In this document: piece by piece, positions 55,800 to 64,000 of the stretch | How the letters are laid out: each line of letters begins with the position of its first letter | Numbering within the stretch: the first letter of the stretch is position 1 | Origin: Ligula intestinalis | Lineage: Eukaryota > Platyhelminthes > Cestoda > Diphyllobothriidea > Diphyllobothriidae | Length of the DNA stretch: 64,000 bases | NCBI GenBank assembly: GCA_036362985.1 | Contig: JAYGXS010000008.1 | Span: 6,339,280-6,403,279, forward strand | Direction of reading: 5' to 3' | Program-made: the position numbers and the translations under genes | Notes under the pieces: generated by a model | Database searches by the model: none | What the model saw: only the letters and a program-made list of their open reading frames with translations | Told to the model about the DNA's origin: nothing

Positions 55800-56110
55800 C
55801 AGGTGTCATGGGACCAGGCTAAGGTCTCCGCGGTGTTCCCTGCTTGACTATCTATATGTCATGGTGACCCCATCAGCAATCTCATCAGCCAAAACCGGCA
55901 GCCATAGTCCACGTGGGCCCTAGGTGCTCCCCCCTGTTCCGACCCGCAGTGAGCTGTCAGCGATCTGGGTGGATATTTCTGTTTTTGCAACCTTGTCGGC
56001 AAGGGAGTATCAGGCCGCATCATCCACATTTTGGCGATGGTCTCGGTGGTCTCTGCGATGCGTCATGCCAGTGGATGCTTTGGGAAGGCTTTAAATATGC
56101 TGTCTAATAT
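55800..56110 (+). mobile_element. CR1-type 3' untranslated fragment
   Basis: It follows 62510-62760 closely: TCTCCGCGGT, ATCTCATCAGCCA, GATCTGG..GGAT.T.TCTGTTTTT. No coding part. Confidence 0.65.
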
Positions 56111-56339
56111 GACACAAGACGATCCCAGAATCACAACTCAAGCTGTTTGGTAAGGACGCAATGACTCTGAAATCCCTATCCTTAAAATTACCTCATCGGA
56201 CCAAGAATCTTTTTGTCAATGGTAATCACCCTTGAAATGCTTTTTACACAAGGCCGAACGTTAAACATTGCGCAGCTATCACACACTAGCTGATTCCGAT
56301 CAGCTTTTACGAAGGGGCAACTTTAAAAAGGACTGCCCC

Positions 56340-56810
56340 TACTATCGCGAAGGGCTGAGCATTATTGTTAATCTTCTTCAGCGGACACTTTATAAATAGT
56401 TCAGATACTAAGTTCGATATTCTCCTTTCATCATCCCCGGAAGAGGAAGAAGAAGGGGTGACTTCTGGGACCAGGTTGTATTGAAGCTGACGTTTCAAAA
56501 GCTCTTTCACTTCCATCGTCAGAGTGTGATAACCGTTCTCCTGCTGGTGTCAGTAAGTGTGTCCAAACGTGAGCCTGACGCCTGATGCCCGCGTGTCAAT
56601 CGATTTTACCGAGCGATTTTTGTGGCTGTTTGAATTGCTTGCGTCCTCGCGGGCGCTTTCATCTCGTGCGTTAAGTCATTTGTGTGCATCCTGAGCGTTT
56701 CCACCTTCTTCGCTCGCGGCTGCCGGTTGCCGGCTGCCGGCCCTGTTTATTTCCTGTTAAAATCCAAGTTTGTTAGCTTAGCTAGTCCACTGCTTACATT
56801 AAAAAAAATG
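56340..56810 (-). mobile_element. PLE-like 3' region with ribozyme-like motif
   Basis: It contains a hammerhead-like motif at 56523-56486. Both ends (56340-56410 and 56740-56810) reappear joined at 59160-59360, so the latter is a deletion derivative. Confidence 0.5.
56486..56523 (-). ncRNA. Hammerhead-like motif of PLE tail
   Basis: CTGACGATG, hairpin GGAAG/CTTTT, then GAAACGTC. The core matches, the helix is weak. Confidence 0.4.
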
Positions 56811-56919
56811 GTCTGCAGAAAATTGAGTTCAATTTAAATTTCAATATATTTAAGACGAAAAGGCCTAAGGCCCGGATGAGTCGTTTCAAACATAATTCAA
56901 GGCAAAAAATAAACTCAAA

Positions 56920-57902
56920 CAGAACGACGACTCTCGAATGGAAGTCGAAGCCGCAGACCGGTTGAGTAGCTGCAACCATCCGCAGCCATAAAAAAGGCAT
57001 CAATAAGTCTTTCGAATTTGGTCACCAACTTTGCTTGGAAGATATACTCACTCACCGAGTTCCAGTCTTTGATGACTCGATGTGAAAACCGGTGGTTCTG
57101 CGGCAGATGGTCTGAGCGTTGCTGGACTAGGCGAATGGAGTGGCCTCGGCTGCGAGCGTCATAATTTCGGATGATAATCCAATCCAACTCCGGGAAGTGT
57201 TTGAGCACAACCATGCGGAACAGACAAATAAGGTCCCCTCGACGATGATGACGATACTCCAGAGAAAATAATTGTAAACTTCGGAGACGTGATTGATATG
57301 GAAGGCCACGGAGTTGTGGAACCATCCTAGAACCCAGTCATTGCACCGACTCAAGTGCGATTATTTCTACTGCATAGCAAGAAAAGTACGTCGGGCCCGA
57401 AAACTCAACGATAAGCCGAACATAGATGGAAAACAGCTTTTTCAATATGGTGGGAGACCACAAAGAAATGGTCTTTCTCAACATCCATGAAAACCGAAGC
57501 CTAGCCGCTCGAATTTTGGCTGTGTGACAATTTGTTTTCAAATGGCCCTGAATCATGACTCCGAGGTCGCGGAATTCCTTGACTTGTCCAAGTGGGACCT
57601 CACTTAGCGAATATGGTGGGACGACATCAGTAGATCCAATTTTCATGAAGGCTGATTTCTCAGCATTGACCGGCAATTGATTACTTGAAGCCCAAGAGGC
57701 TAACTGAATGAGGTCCTGTTGCAGGGTGGCTGCGGCCGTTGGTTTGATCCAGGAAATCGTCGATCGCTTGTTTCATGAAGGCTTCAAGAACCTTCTTTAC
57801 AACCGAGGTGGGAGTTACTGGCCTGTAATTCGAGGGAAGCGATTTATCACCGGATTTGTAGTCGTGAATTTTCCACTTTTTGGCTAACCTGTTGTGAGAC
57901 AA
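56920..57902 (-). pseudogene. CR1-like element with deleted palm
   Basis: 57902-57740 reads KSGDKSLPSNYRPVTPTSVVKKVLEAFMKQAI, the fingers of the reverse transcriptase. From 57720 it resumes at LQQDLIQLASWASSNQLPVNAEKS, the region after motif C, then FRDLGVMIQ, LRSLQLFSLEYRHHRRGDLI and HRVIKDWNSVSEYI. All catalytic motifs are missing from the join near 57725. It is a different CR1 family from that at 60 kb. Confidence 0.83.
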
Positions 57903-58179
57903 AACGAATGGAGGATAATGTGAGATAATCGAAAGGCGACTTTAGTGCACCTGATGTGCAAAGTCGATTATTGTTGTACCAATTCCTTTCACCCACCCAA
58001 AGGAAATCTTTATGCACCCAACACTTTGTCATCACACAACAGTCAAACAAAAAGACCTTCAGTCAACGATACCACGTCGGTCTAATGCGTCAGCCAACAA
58101 CACGCGGGCAGTAATCACTCCTATCAACGCATGACGCTGAATATGTTCGTTAAACGTGTGTGAGCACGTCCTATCACGC

Positions 58180-59150
58180 ATCCTGCCGCATAAACCTGCT
58201 GCTACTAATGGCGTCTTTCACGTGGGCTTTAAGGTGCCATGTGCAATTGCACATCCATTACAACATAGGCGATTCCAACCATCCAAAAGGAAGGGCATAG
58301 CCCATCGACCTCAAGCGACAATACGCCGCCAGGTGATGCAAACTAAAGACCGACTGCCTCTTAAAGAAACCTCTGCAGTCGTCTACAAGATACTTTGCAA
58401 TGAGGGAGATTGCAATGGTGTTGGGGGAACAGGCCGCAAATTGCAAACCCACCTAACAGAGCACAAACGAGCGGCCCAGAAACTGGACCCAAACTTACAA
58501 CTGGCGGCACACATCGCAGAAACTGGCCATTACTTTGATCTCTAAGGAGTGACCATCGTAGACTGAGTAACCGCAAAAGCCGAAAGGCTGACACTCGAAG
58601 TATGGTACTCAGATGCCAACTCGATCAACGGGCACCTGGACCTGCCAGCGGCCTACAAAGTCTTGCGCCATTACGTTGGAAAGAGCCGGGACGAATCCAA
58701 ATCAAACGTAAGAATGGCGAGCGAACAGGAACCCACAACGAACCGGCCGGAAGAGGAGTCAGTGTTACCAGGGTCCTCTACCGGGTGACAAGGCAGCATA
58801 CTAATTGCTGATCATGACCCCCAGCCCCACGGACAGCTTATTAGACTACACCGATATAATTGCCACTCCGACCCCTCCGATCCCACCGACTGCTAATTGC
58901 CTTCCTCCTCCACTTCCTCTTTTCGTTTGCTGTTTCTAATCCCTTGACAACCTGACGATTTCTGACATTTGATTGGCCTTTGGCCACTATAACAATCCTC
59001 TTTTTTGATTGCTTTCTCATCTCTCAAGATGGACACCTGTAAGTGTTCGAAAGCTCAGACCAATAAATCAATTGATCTGGTGCTCAACTTACCTTTTTCC
59101 TCATCCATGCAAGTACCTGGATTGCGAACCTTCGCATTCATTCCGTAAAA
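58180..59150 (+). pseudogene. Penelope-like element 3' end with ribozyme-like tail
   Basis: The 129-codon frame reads AHRPQATIRRQVMQTKDRLPL, AVVYKILCNEGDCNGVGGTGR, LTEHKRAAQKLDP and HIAETGHYFDL, then after a stop INGHLDLPAAY. The GIY-YIG start is eroded (GVGG for YVGE). The 3' region ends with a good hammerhead-like hairpin at 59023-59053. Confidence 0.82.
59023..59053 (+). ncRNA. Hammerhead-like motif of PLE tail, perfect six-pair helix
   Basis: CTCAAGATG, helix GGACAC/GTGTTC with loop CTGTAA, then GAAAGCTC. The helix is kept by compensating changes relative to 39254-39222. One core base (G5) is C here. Confidence 0.45.
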
Positions 59151-59399
59151 GGAAGGGGTTAATTCGCAATTAAGGAGCTCCTATTATGTCAAACATTTGA
59201 AAACCATTCTCAATCTTTTTCAGTGGATGCATTATAAATGAGTCAGATATGCTTTTGGTCTAGCTTTATTTCCTGTAAAAATGTAAGCTTGTTAGGTAAG
59301 ACAGCCCACTGCTTAGATGGTATTCACAGTTTAAGAAGAAACAATACTTTCGCAAGTATGGTGTTGTCGGAATGACTGGGGCATATATCGTATCCGAAG

Positions 59400-60220
59400 A
59401 TCAGTATCGGCATCAGTTTATTGAGGCATATGAAGGAAAAATTCATTTGAGTGCCCTATTTGTACATATGTGATGTGGAAGCAGAAAATGTGTATCTCAG
59501 ACTGTTGCCGAGGCCAGTTGTCCTGTGTCATAGGATGAAAATAGGAGCATACAGTGAAAAAACTCCTCAGGGATTTTTAGGCGAAAAACTGTCGTTCTTA
59601 TGGGCTTAATGCGTGGGATTAAGGATAAAAAGGGGTTCCAACGAGGGGGGGCATTGCAAAGTTTCCTAGGATCATCACCGTGTGGAAGCCGTGTCCTGAT
59701 TCTTCCTTGCTGATTGCAGATTCCGCCAACGGAACTGGAAAAACAGAGGCATCCGTCCAGATCGTCGATAGTCCACTTTGGGTCGAACCAATGGTGAATG
59801 TTTAGGCCGTCAGGTCTGGCTGATAAGATCGCCAGCGGGTAATCACGGTACGCAGATAGCCAAGTAGGGTAGACCGTGGAGAACTTCGCATGAGGCTATG
59901 CGTGGGAGGGCGTTATAAATAGCAAACGTGAATGGATATAGAAACTAATACTACTGAAAAAGTGAAAATTTTATTATTATTGTTGTAAATTGTCAGTTAC
60001 GATCCATCGTGCACTGCTATATCGATCCAGTTTTCGCTAAAAACCCTCGAGTGATTCCGACATAACGACGTCCTGAGGAAGCGCATTCCACGCTTCGACC
60101 AACTTTTGTGAGCAGAAGTGTTTCCGAGCGTCCAGCATGGCCCCTGTCACCTTTAATTTGAAAGGATGACCCGTCAGATTCGTGGTCGTTGCTAATTCGA
60201 AAAAAATCCCCTGATATAAG
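59400..60220 (-). pseudogene. Older CR1 element, C-terminal and 3' part (host of the insertion)
   Basis: The minus strand reads ISGDFF, HPFKLKVTGAMLDARKHF and AWNALPQDVVMSESLEG, then a stop, then the CR1 3' region with the GACAGTTTTTCGCC block, and AATAAACTGATG at 59430-59405. It continues the frame that stops being read at 62995 in the right-hand part; the plus-strand CR1 lies between. Confidence 0.85.
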
Positions 60221-62994
60221 TGTCATGTCTCCCACCACTAGGTAAAAGCGACCGTGTTGTACTGCTATGGGAGTACTCGTTATTCTCAATACCGGAGAGA
60301 CCCTCAACAGCCAGATGAAATATTTGGCGAGGCGATTTCGATCGAATGAAGACCGAACTCACGCACGCCGATTGGGAAACTCTATTTTCTGGAAACATAA
60401 CTGCGGACTGGGAAGCGTTCCGGACCACACTACACAGACTCATCGACAACCACTGTCCAATTTCGCGAGAAAAGGTGAACACTAGACCTCGATGGCTTAC
60501 GCAGGCCTTAAAAATAGAAGTGAACAAAAAGCGGAAGCTGTGGAAAAAAATGCTAGCAGACAGGACTCCTGCATCTGTCAGTGCCTACAAAACTCAGAGA
60601 AACCGGGTCAAGGGTCTTATTCTCAAAACAAGACGGGCTTTCGAAGCAGACTTGCTAAACCGGGCCACAGTGAACCCCAAACTGTTTTACAGTTATCTCA
60701 GGCAGATTACCAAAAACAAGGATCCGATACCCCTGCTAAGGACCGCCGAGGGAAGAGACTTGATAGATGATGAAGCGAAGGCTGATCATCTGTCGAAATT
60801 TTTCCGATCAGTCTTCACAAAGGAAACGGCATACGATCACCCCACCGACGACACCGAAGCGGATACAGTAATTGAGACTGTCCAATTCCCCGAGGCTGCT
60901 GTTCTTAAGGAACTCTTAAGCTTAAAAGAATCTAAGTCACCAGGTCCCGACAACGTACCAGCCAAGATTTTGAAGGAGCTCGCCAATGAGTTGGCCAAAC
61001 CACTCTCTATGCTCTTCCAAACCTCCTTCGAAACCGGATGCCTACCAGCAGATTGGAAATCCGCGAGGATTACACCGCTATACAAGAGGGGAAGCCGGGT
61101 CTCAGCGAATAACTACCGACCAGTCAGCCTTACTGCAATCTGTTGCAAAATCATGGAAAAAATTATCAAGCAACAACTTATGCAGTTCCTGGAACAAAAC
61201 CATCTGCTATCGGATGCTCAGCATGGTTTTCGTAGAGGTAGGTCCTGCGTTACAAACTTGCTCTACTGTTTAGAACGGTGGACTGAGGCAGTCGATAGTG
61301 GAAACTCAGTGCATGCTGTCTATATTGACTTCAAAAAGGCTTTCGATAGCGTGCCGCACCACCGCCTCCTTTATAAAGTCAGCCGCATAGGCGTAAGAGG
61401 TAGGCTCCTTACGTGGATAAAAAGCTTCCTAATCGGTCGCTCGCAAACTGTCCACATCAGCGACAAACAGTCAGCCAAGGTTGAGGTTGAGAGTGGTGTT
61501 CCCCAAGGCTCCGTTCTCGGCCCTATTTTGTTCGTTATCTACATCAACGACTGTGTCCGCGAACTGGATTGCGGCATCGCCATGTTTGCCGATGATATAA
61601 AACTTTGGAGCGAAATTCGAACTGCGGCTGACAAAGTGCACTTACAGGAAAATTTACATAGACTTCAAAAATGGTCGGCGGACTGGCTCTTACCGTTCAA
61701 TGAGAGCAAGTGCACCACCATTCAAGTTGGCAAATGCGGTTCTTCAAACGGCATGGCTTACCGACTGAATGGCATACCATTGAAGGAAGTTAACGCCCAG
61801 AAAGACTTGGGAGTCTGGATCACACCCTCGCTTAAACCCTCCCTGCATTGCACAAAGGTAGCCAAGTCCGCGATGTCGATCCTATACCTCGTCAAACGAG
61901 CTTTTTCTACCTTCAATGAAGAGTGCTTCACAAAACTCTTCGGAACCTTCGTACGACCGCACCTAGAATCTGCTATTCAAGCTTGGAGACCCTGGGCCAG
62001 GAAAGACATCAACATCCTGGAAAAGGTACAACGGCGCGCAACCAAACTTGTTATGGGGCAGGGCTCGCAGCCTTATGAAACACGGCTTTCGAATCTCAAC
62101 CTCTTCCCTTTGCGCTACAGGCAGCTTCGGGGGGACCTGATACTAGCATTCCGCGTATTACGTCTTCAAGACTGCTGTCTTATATCAGGGGATTTTTTCG
62201 AATTAGTAACGACCACGAATCTGAGGGGTCATTCCCTCAAATTAAAGGTGACAGGGGCCAGGCTGGACGCTCGGAAACACTTCTTTTCAAAAAGAGTGGT
62301 CGGAACGTGGAATGCGCTTCCTCAGGACGTTGTTATGTCGGAATCGCTAGAGGGTTTTAAGCGAAATCTGGATCGATATAGCAGTGCACGATGGATCGGA
62401 ACTGACAATTTGCAATAACAATAATACTACTTCCAATTTTTCAGTAGTATTAGTTTTTATATCCATTCACGTTTGCTATTTATAACGCCCTCACACGCAT
62501 AGTCTCATGCGAAGTTCTCCGCGGTCTACCCTACTATGCTATCTGCGTACCGTGATTACCCCGCTAGCGATCTTATCAGCCAGACCTGACGGCCTAAACA
62601 GTCACCCTTGGTTCGACCCAAAGCGGACTGTCGACGATCTGGACGGATGCGTCTGTTTTTCCTGTTCCGTGGCGGACTCTGCAATCAGCAAGGAAGAATC
62701 AGGACACGGCTTCCACACGGTGATGATCCTGGGAACCTTTGCAATGCCCCCCCCCCCAGTGGGAACTCCCTTTTTTCTCCTAAATCCCACGCATTTCCCC
62801 CACAAGGGCGACAGTTTTTCTCCTAAAAATCCCTGAGGAGTTTTTTCACTGTCTGCTCCAATTTTCATCCTATGACTCAGGACAACTGGCCTCGCCAACA
62901 GTCTAAGCAGCAAATTTTTTGCTACCACTGCACATATGTAAAAATAGGGCACTCAAATGAATTTTTCCTACATACCCTCAATATACTGATACTG
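60221..62994 (+). mobile_element. CR1-type non-LTR retrotransposon, 5'-truncated, intact reverse transcriptase
   Basis: It starts inside the endonuclease end (PPLGKSDRVVLLWEY; the usual SDH is SDR), has one in-frame stop at 60316, then the open 690-residue frame. The 3' region has a poly-C run near 62748, the GCGACAGTTTTTCTCCTAAA block, and a terminal ATACTGATACTGATA repeat. ATAAG flanks both sides (60216-60220, 62995-62999). 5' truncation and a short duplication are typical of target-primed reverse transcription. Confidence 0.88.
60346..62418 (+). CDS. CR1-clade reverse transcriptase (690 aa, endonuclease missing)
   Basis: RNA-dependent DNA polymerase of a LINE-type element. Order: linker (1-150), SPGPDNVPAKILKELANEL near 200, ANNYRPVSLTAICCKIMEKI near 255, GFRRGRSC near 295, motif A YIDFKKAFDS (D328), motif B GVPQGSVLGP (G384 on), motif C FADD (D416, D417), DLGVWI near 490, then the C-terminal domain with FGTFVRPHLESAIQAWRPW and VTGARLDARKHFF. 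All three catalytic aspartates are present and there is no interruption. The ATG is internal to the original protein; homology continues upstream past a TGA at 60316. No working promoter or endonuclease remains, so it may be translated but cannot retrotranspose alone. Confidence 0.88.
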   Translation: MKTELTHADWETLFSGNITADWEAFRTTLHRLIDNHCPISREKVNTRPRWLTQALKIEVNKKRKLWKKMLADRTPASVSAYKTQRNRVKGLILKTRRAFEADLLNRATVNPKLFYSYLRQITKNKDPIPLLRTAEGRDLIDDEAKADHLSKFFRSVFTKETAYDHPTDDTEADTVIETVQFPEAAVLKELLSLKESKSPGPDNVPAKILKELANELAKPLSMLFQTSFETGCLPADWKSARITPLYKRGSRVSANNYRPVSLTAICCKIMEKIIKQQLMQFLEQNHLLSDAQHGFRRGRSCVTNLLYCLERWTEAVDSGNSVHAVYIDFKKAFDSVPHHRLLYKVSRIGVRGRLLTWIKSFLIGRSQTVHISDKQSAKVEVESGVPQGSVLGPILFVIYINDCVRELDCGIAMFADDIKLWSEIRTAADKVHLQENLHRLQKWSADWLLPFNESKCTTIQVGKCGSSNGMAYRLNGIPLKEVNAQKDLGVWITPSLKPSLHCTKVAKSAMSILYLVKRAFSTFNEECFTKLFGTFVRPHLESAIQAWRPWARKDINILEKVQRRATKLVMGQGSQPYETRLSNLNLFPLRYRQLRGDLILAFRVLRLQDCCLISGDFFELVTTTNLRGHSLKLKVTGARLDARKHFFSKRVVGTWNALPQDVVMSESLEGFKRNLDRYSSARWIGTDNLQ

Positions 62995-64000
62995 ATAAGA
63001 CAGCAGTTTTGAAGACGTAATACGCGGAATGCTAGTATCATGTCCTCCCGAAGCTGCCTGCTGCGCAATAGGAAGAGGTTGAGATTCGGGAGCCGTGTTT
63101 CATAAGGCTGTGAGCCCTGCCCCATAAAAAGTTTGGTTGCGCGCCGTTGTATCTTTTTCAGGATGTTGATGTCTTTCGTGGCCCAGGGTCTCCAAGCTTG
63201 GATAGCGGATTCTAGGTGCGGTCGTAGGAAGGTTCCGAAGACTTTTGTGAAGCACTCTTCATTGAAGGTAGAAAAAGCTCGTTTGACGAGGTATAGGATC
63301 GACATCGCGGACTTGGCTACCTTTGTGCAATGCAGGGAGGGTTTAAGCGAGGGCGTGATCCAGACTCCCAAGTCTTTCTGGGCCTTCACTTCCTTCAATG
63401 GTATGTCATTCAGTCGGTTAGCCGTGCCGTTTGAAGAACCGTATTTGCCGACTCAATGCTCTCATTGAACGGTAAGAGCCAGTCCGCCAGCTATTTTTGA
63501 AGTCCATTTAAATTTTTCTGTAAGTGCACTTCGTCAGCCACAGTTCGAATTACGCTCCAAAGTTTTAAATCATCGGCGAACATGGCAATACCGCAATCCA
63601 GTTCCTAAGTCGGCCGAGAACGGAGCCTTGGGAAACACCAGTCTCAACCTCAACCTTCCCTGAGTTTTTGTCGCTTATGTAGACTGTTTGCGAGTGACCG
63701 ATTAGGAAGCGTTTTATCCATGTAAGGAGCCTACCCCTTACTCCTATGCGGCTGAGTTTTTAAAGGAGGTGGTGGTGCGGCACGCTATCGAAAGCCCTTT
63801 TGAAGTCAATATAGACAGCGTGCACTGAGTTTCCACTATCGACTGCCTCAGTCCACCGTTCTAAACAGTAGAGCAATTTTTTTGCGTAGAACCTACCTCT
63901 ACGAAAACCATGCTGAGAAGCCGATAGCAGATGGTTTTGTTCCAGGAACTGCATAATTTGTTGCTTGATACTTTTTTCCATGATTTTGCAACAGATTGCA
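62995..64000 (-). pseudogene. Older CR1 element, reverse transcriptase part (runs off the window)
   Basis: The minus frame reads HGFRRGRFYAKKL, YIDFKRAFDSVPHHHLL (63760-63981), and after frameshifts MFADDLKLW (near 63575), a gap where PILFVIYIND is missing, EVKAQKDLGVWITPSL and VLRLQNCCLI ending at 62995. The FADD is intact but the frame is broken between 63398 and 63760 and by the deletion after GSVLG. The 5' part lies beyond 64000. Confidence 0.86.

Overview
The window looks like repeat-rich intergenic and intronic DNA from a flatworm, most likely a cestode or trematode. This is inferred from the mix of elements: Ty3/gypsy LTR elements with a tRNA-Trp-like primer-binding site (the CsRn1 pattern), CR1- and RTE-clade non-LTR elements, many Penelope-like (PLE) fragments, and short tRNA-headed repeats carrying hammerhead ribozymes, as in the Schistosoma Sm-alpha elements. 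There are no bacterial-style operons, and most open frames are pieces of decayed transposons.

Layout. 0-4 kb: a PLE endonuclease scrap, then a complete non-autonomous LTR element (1085-3296, minus) with a 4-bp target duplication and a CR1 tail inside it. 5.3-7.4 kb: two head-to-head arrays of a tRNA-like/hammerhead repeat, then a decayed Ty3/gypsy pol joined to an LTR fragment. 9.4-13 kb: a PLE reverse transcriptase, a mariner-type transposase remnant and a tRNA-derived repeat (SINE-A). 16.7-17.3 kb: the first of two host-like genes. 19-31.5 kb: dense transposon debris, including a second copy of the non-autonomous LTR element, an RTE pseudogene, and a gypsy gag-protease remnant split by a solo LTR. 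33-46 kb: SINE-A copies, PLE 3' ends, several unnamed dispersed repeats, and an inverted pair of tRNA/hammerhead repeats. 47-52 kb: two solo LTRs and more tRNA/hammerhead copies. 53 kb: the second host-like gene. 55.8-64 kb: CR1 and PLE pieces, ending in a CR1 element (60221-62994) with an uninterrupted 690-residue reverse transcriptase frame, inserted into an older antisense CR1 copy.

The only plausible host genes are two paralogues at 16709-17244 (minus) and 52957-53508 (plus). Each encodes a small protein with two membrane segments from two exons that share the position and phase of the intron.

The most interesting system is the tRNA-like/hammerhead family. In several places the order is body, tRNA-like head, hammerhead, then body again, with about 303-381 bases between successive ribozymes. 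One copy begins almost exactly at the predicted self-cleavage site. This is the organisation expected of retrozyme or Sm-alpha-like elements. The ribozyme at 45413-45456 has every canonical helix and core residue. All assignments come from reading the sequence; no database or folding program was used.
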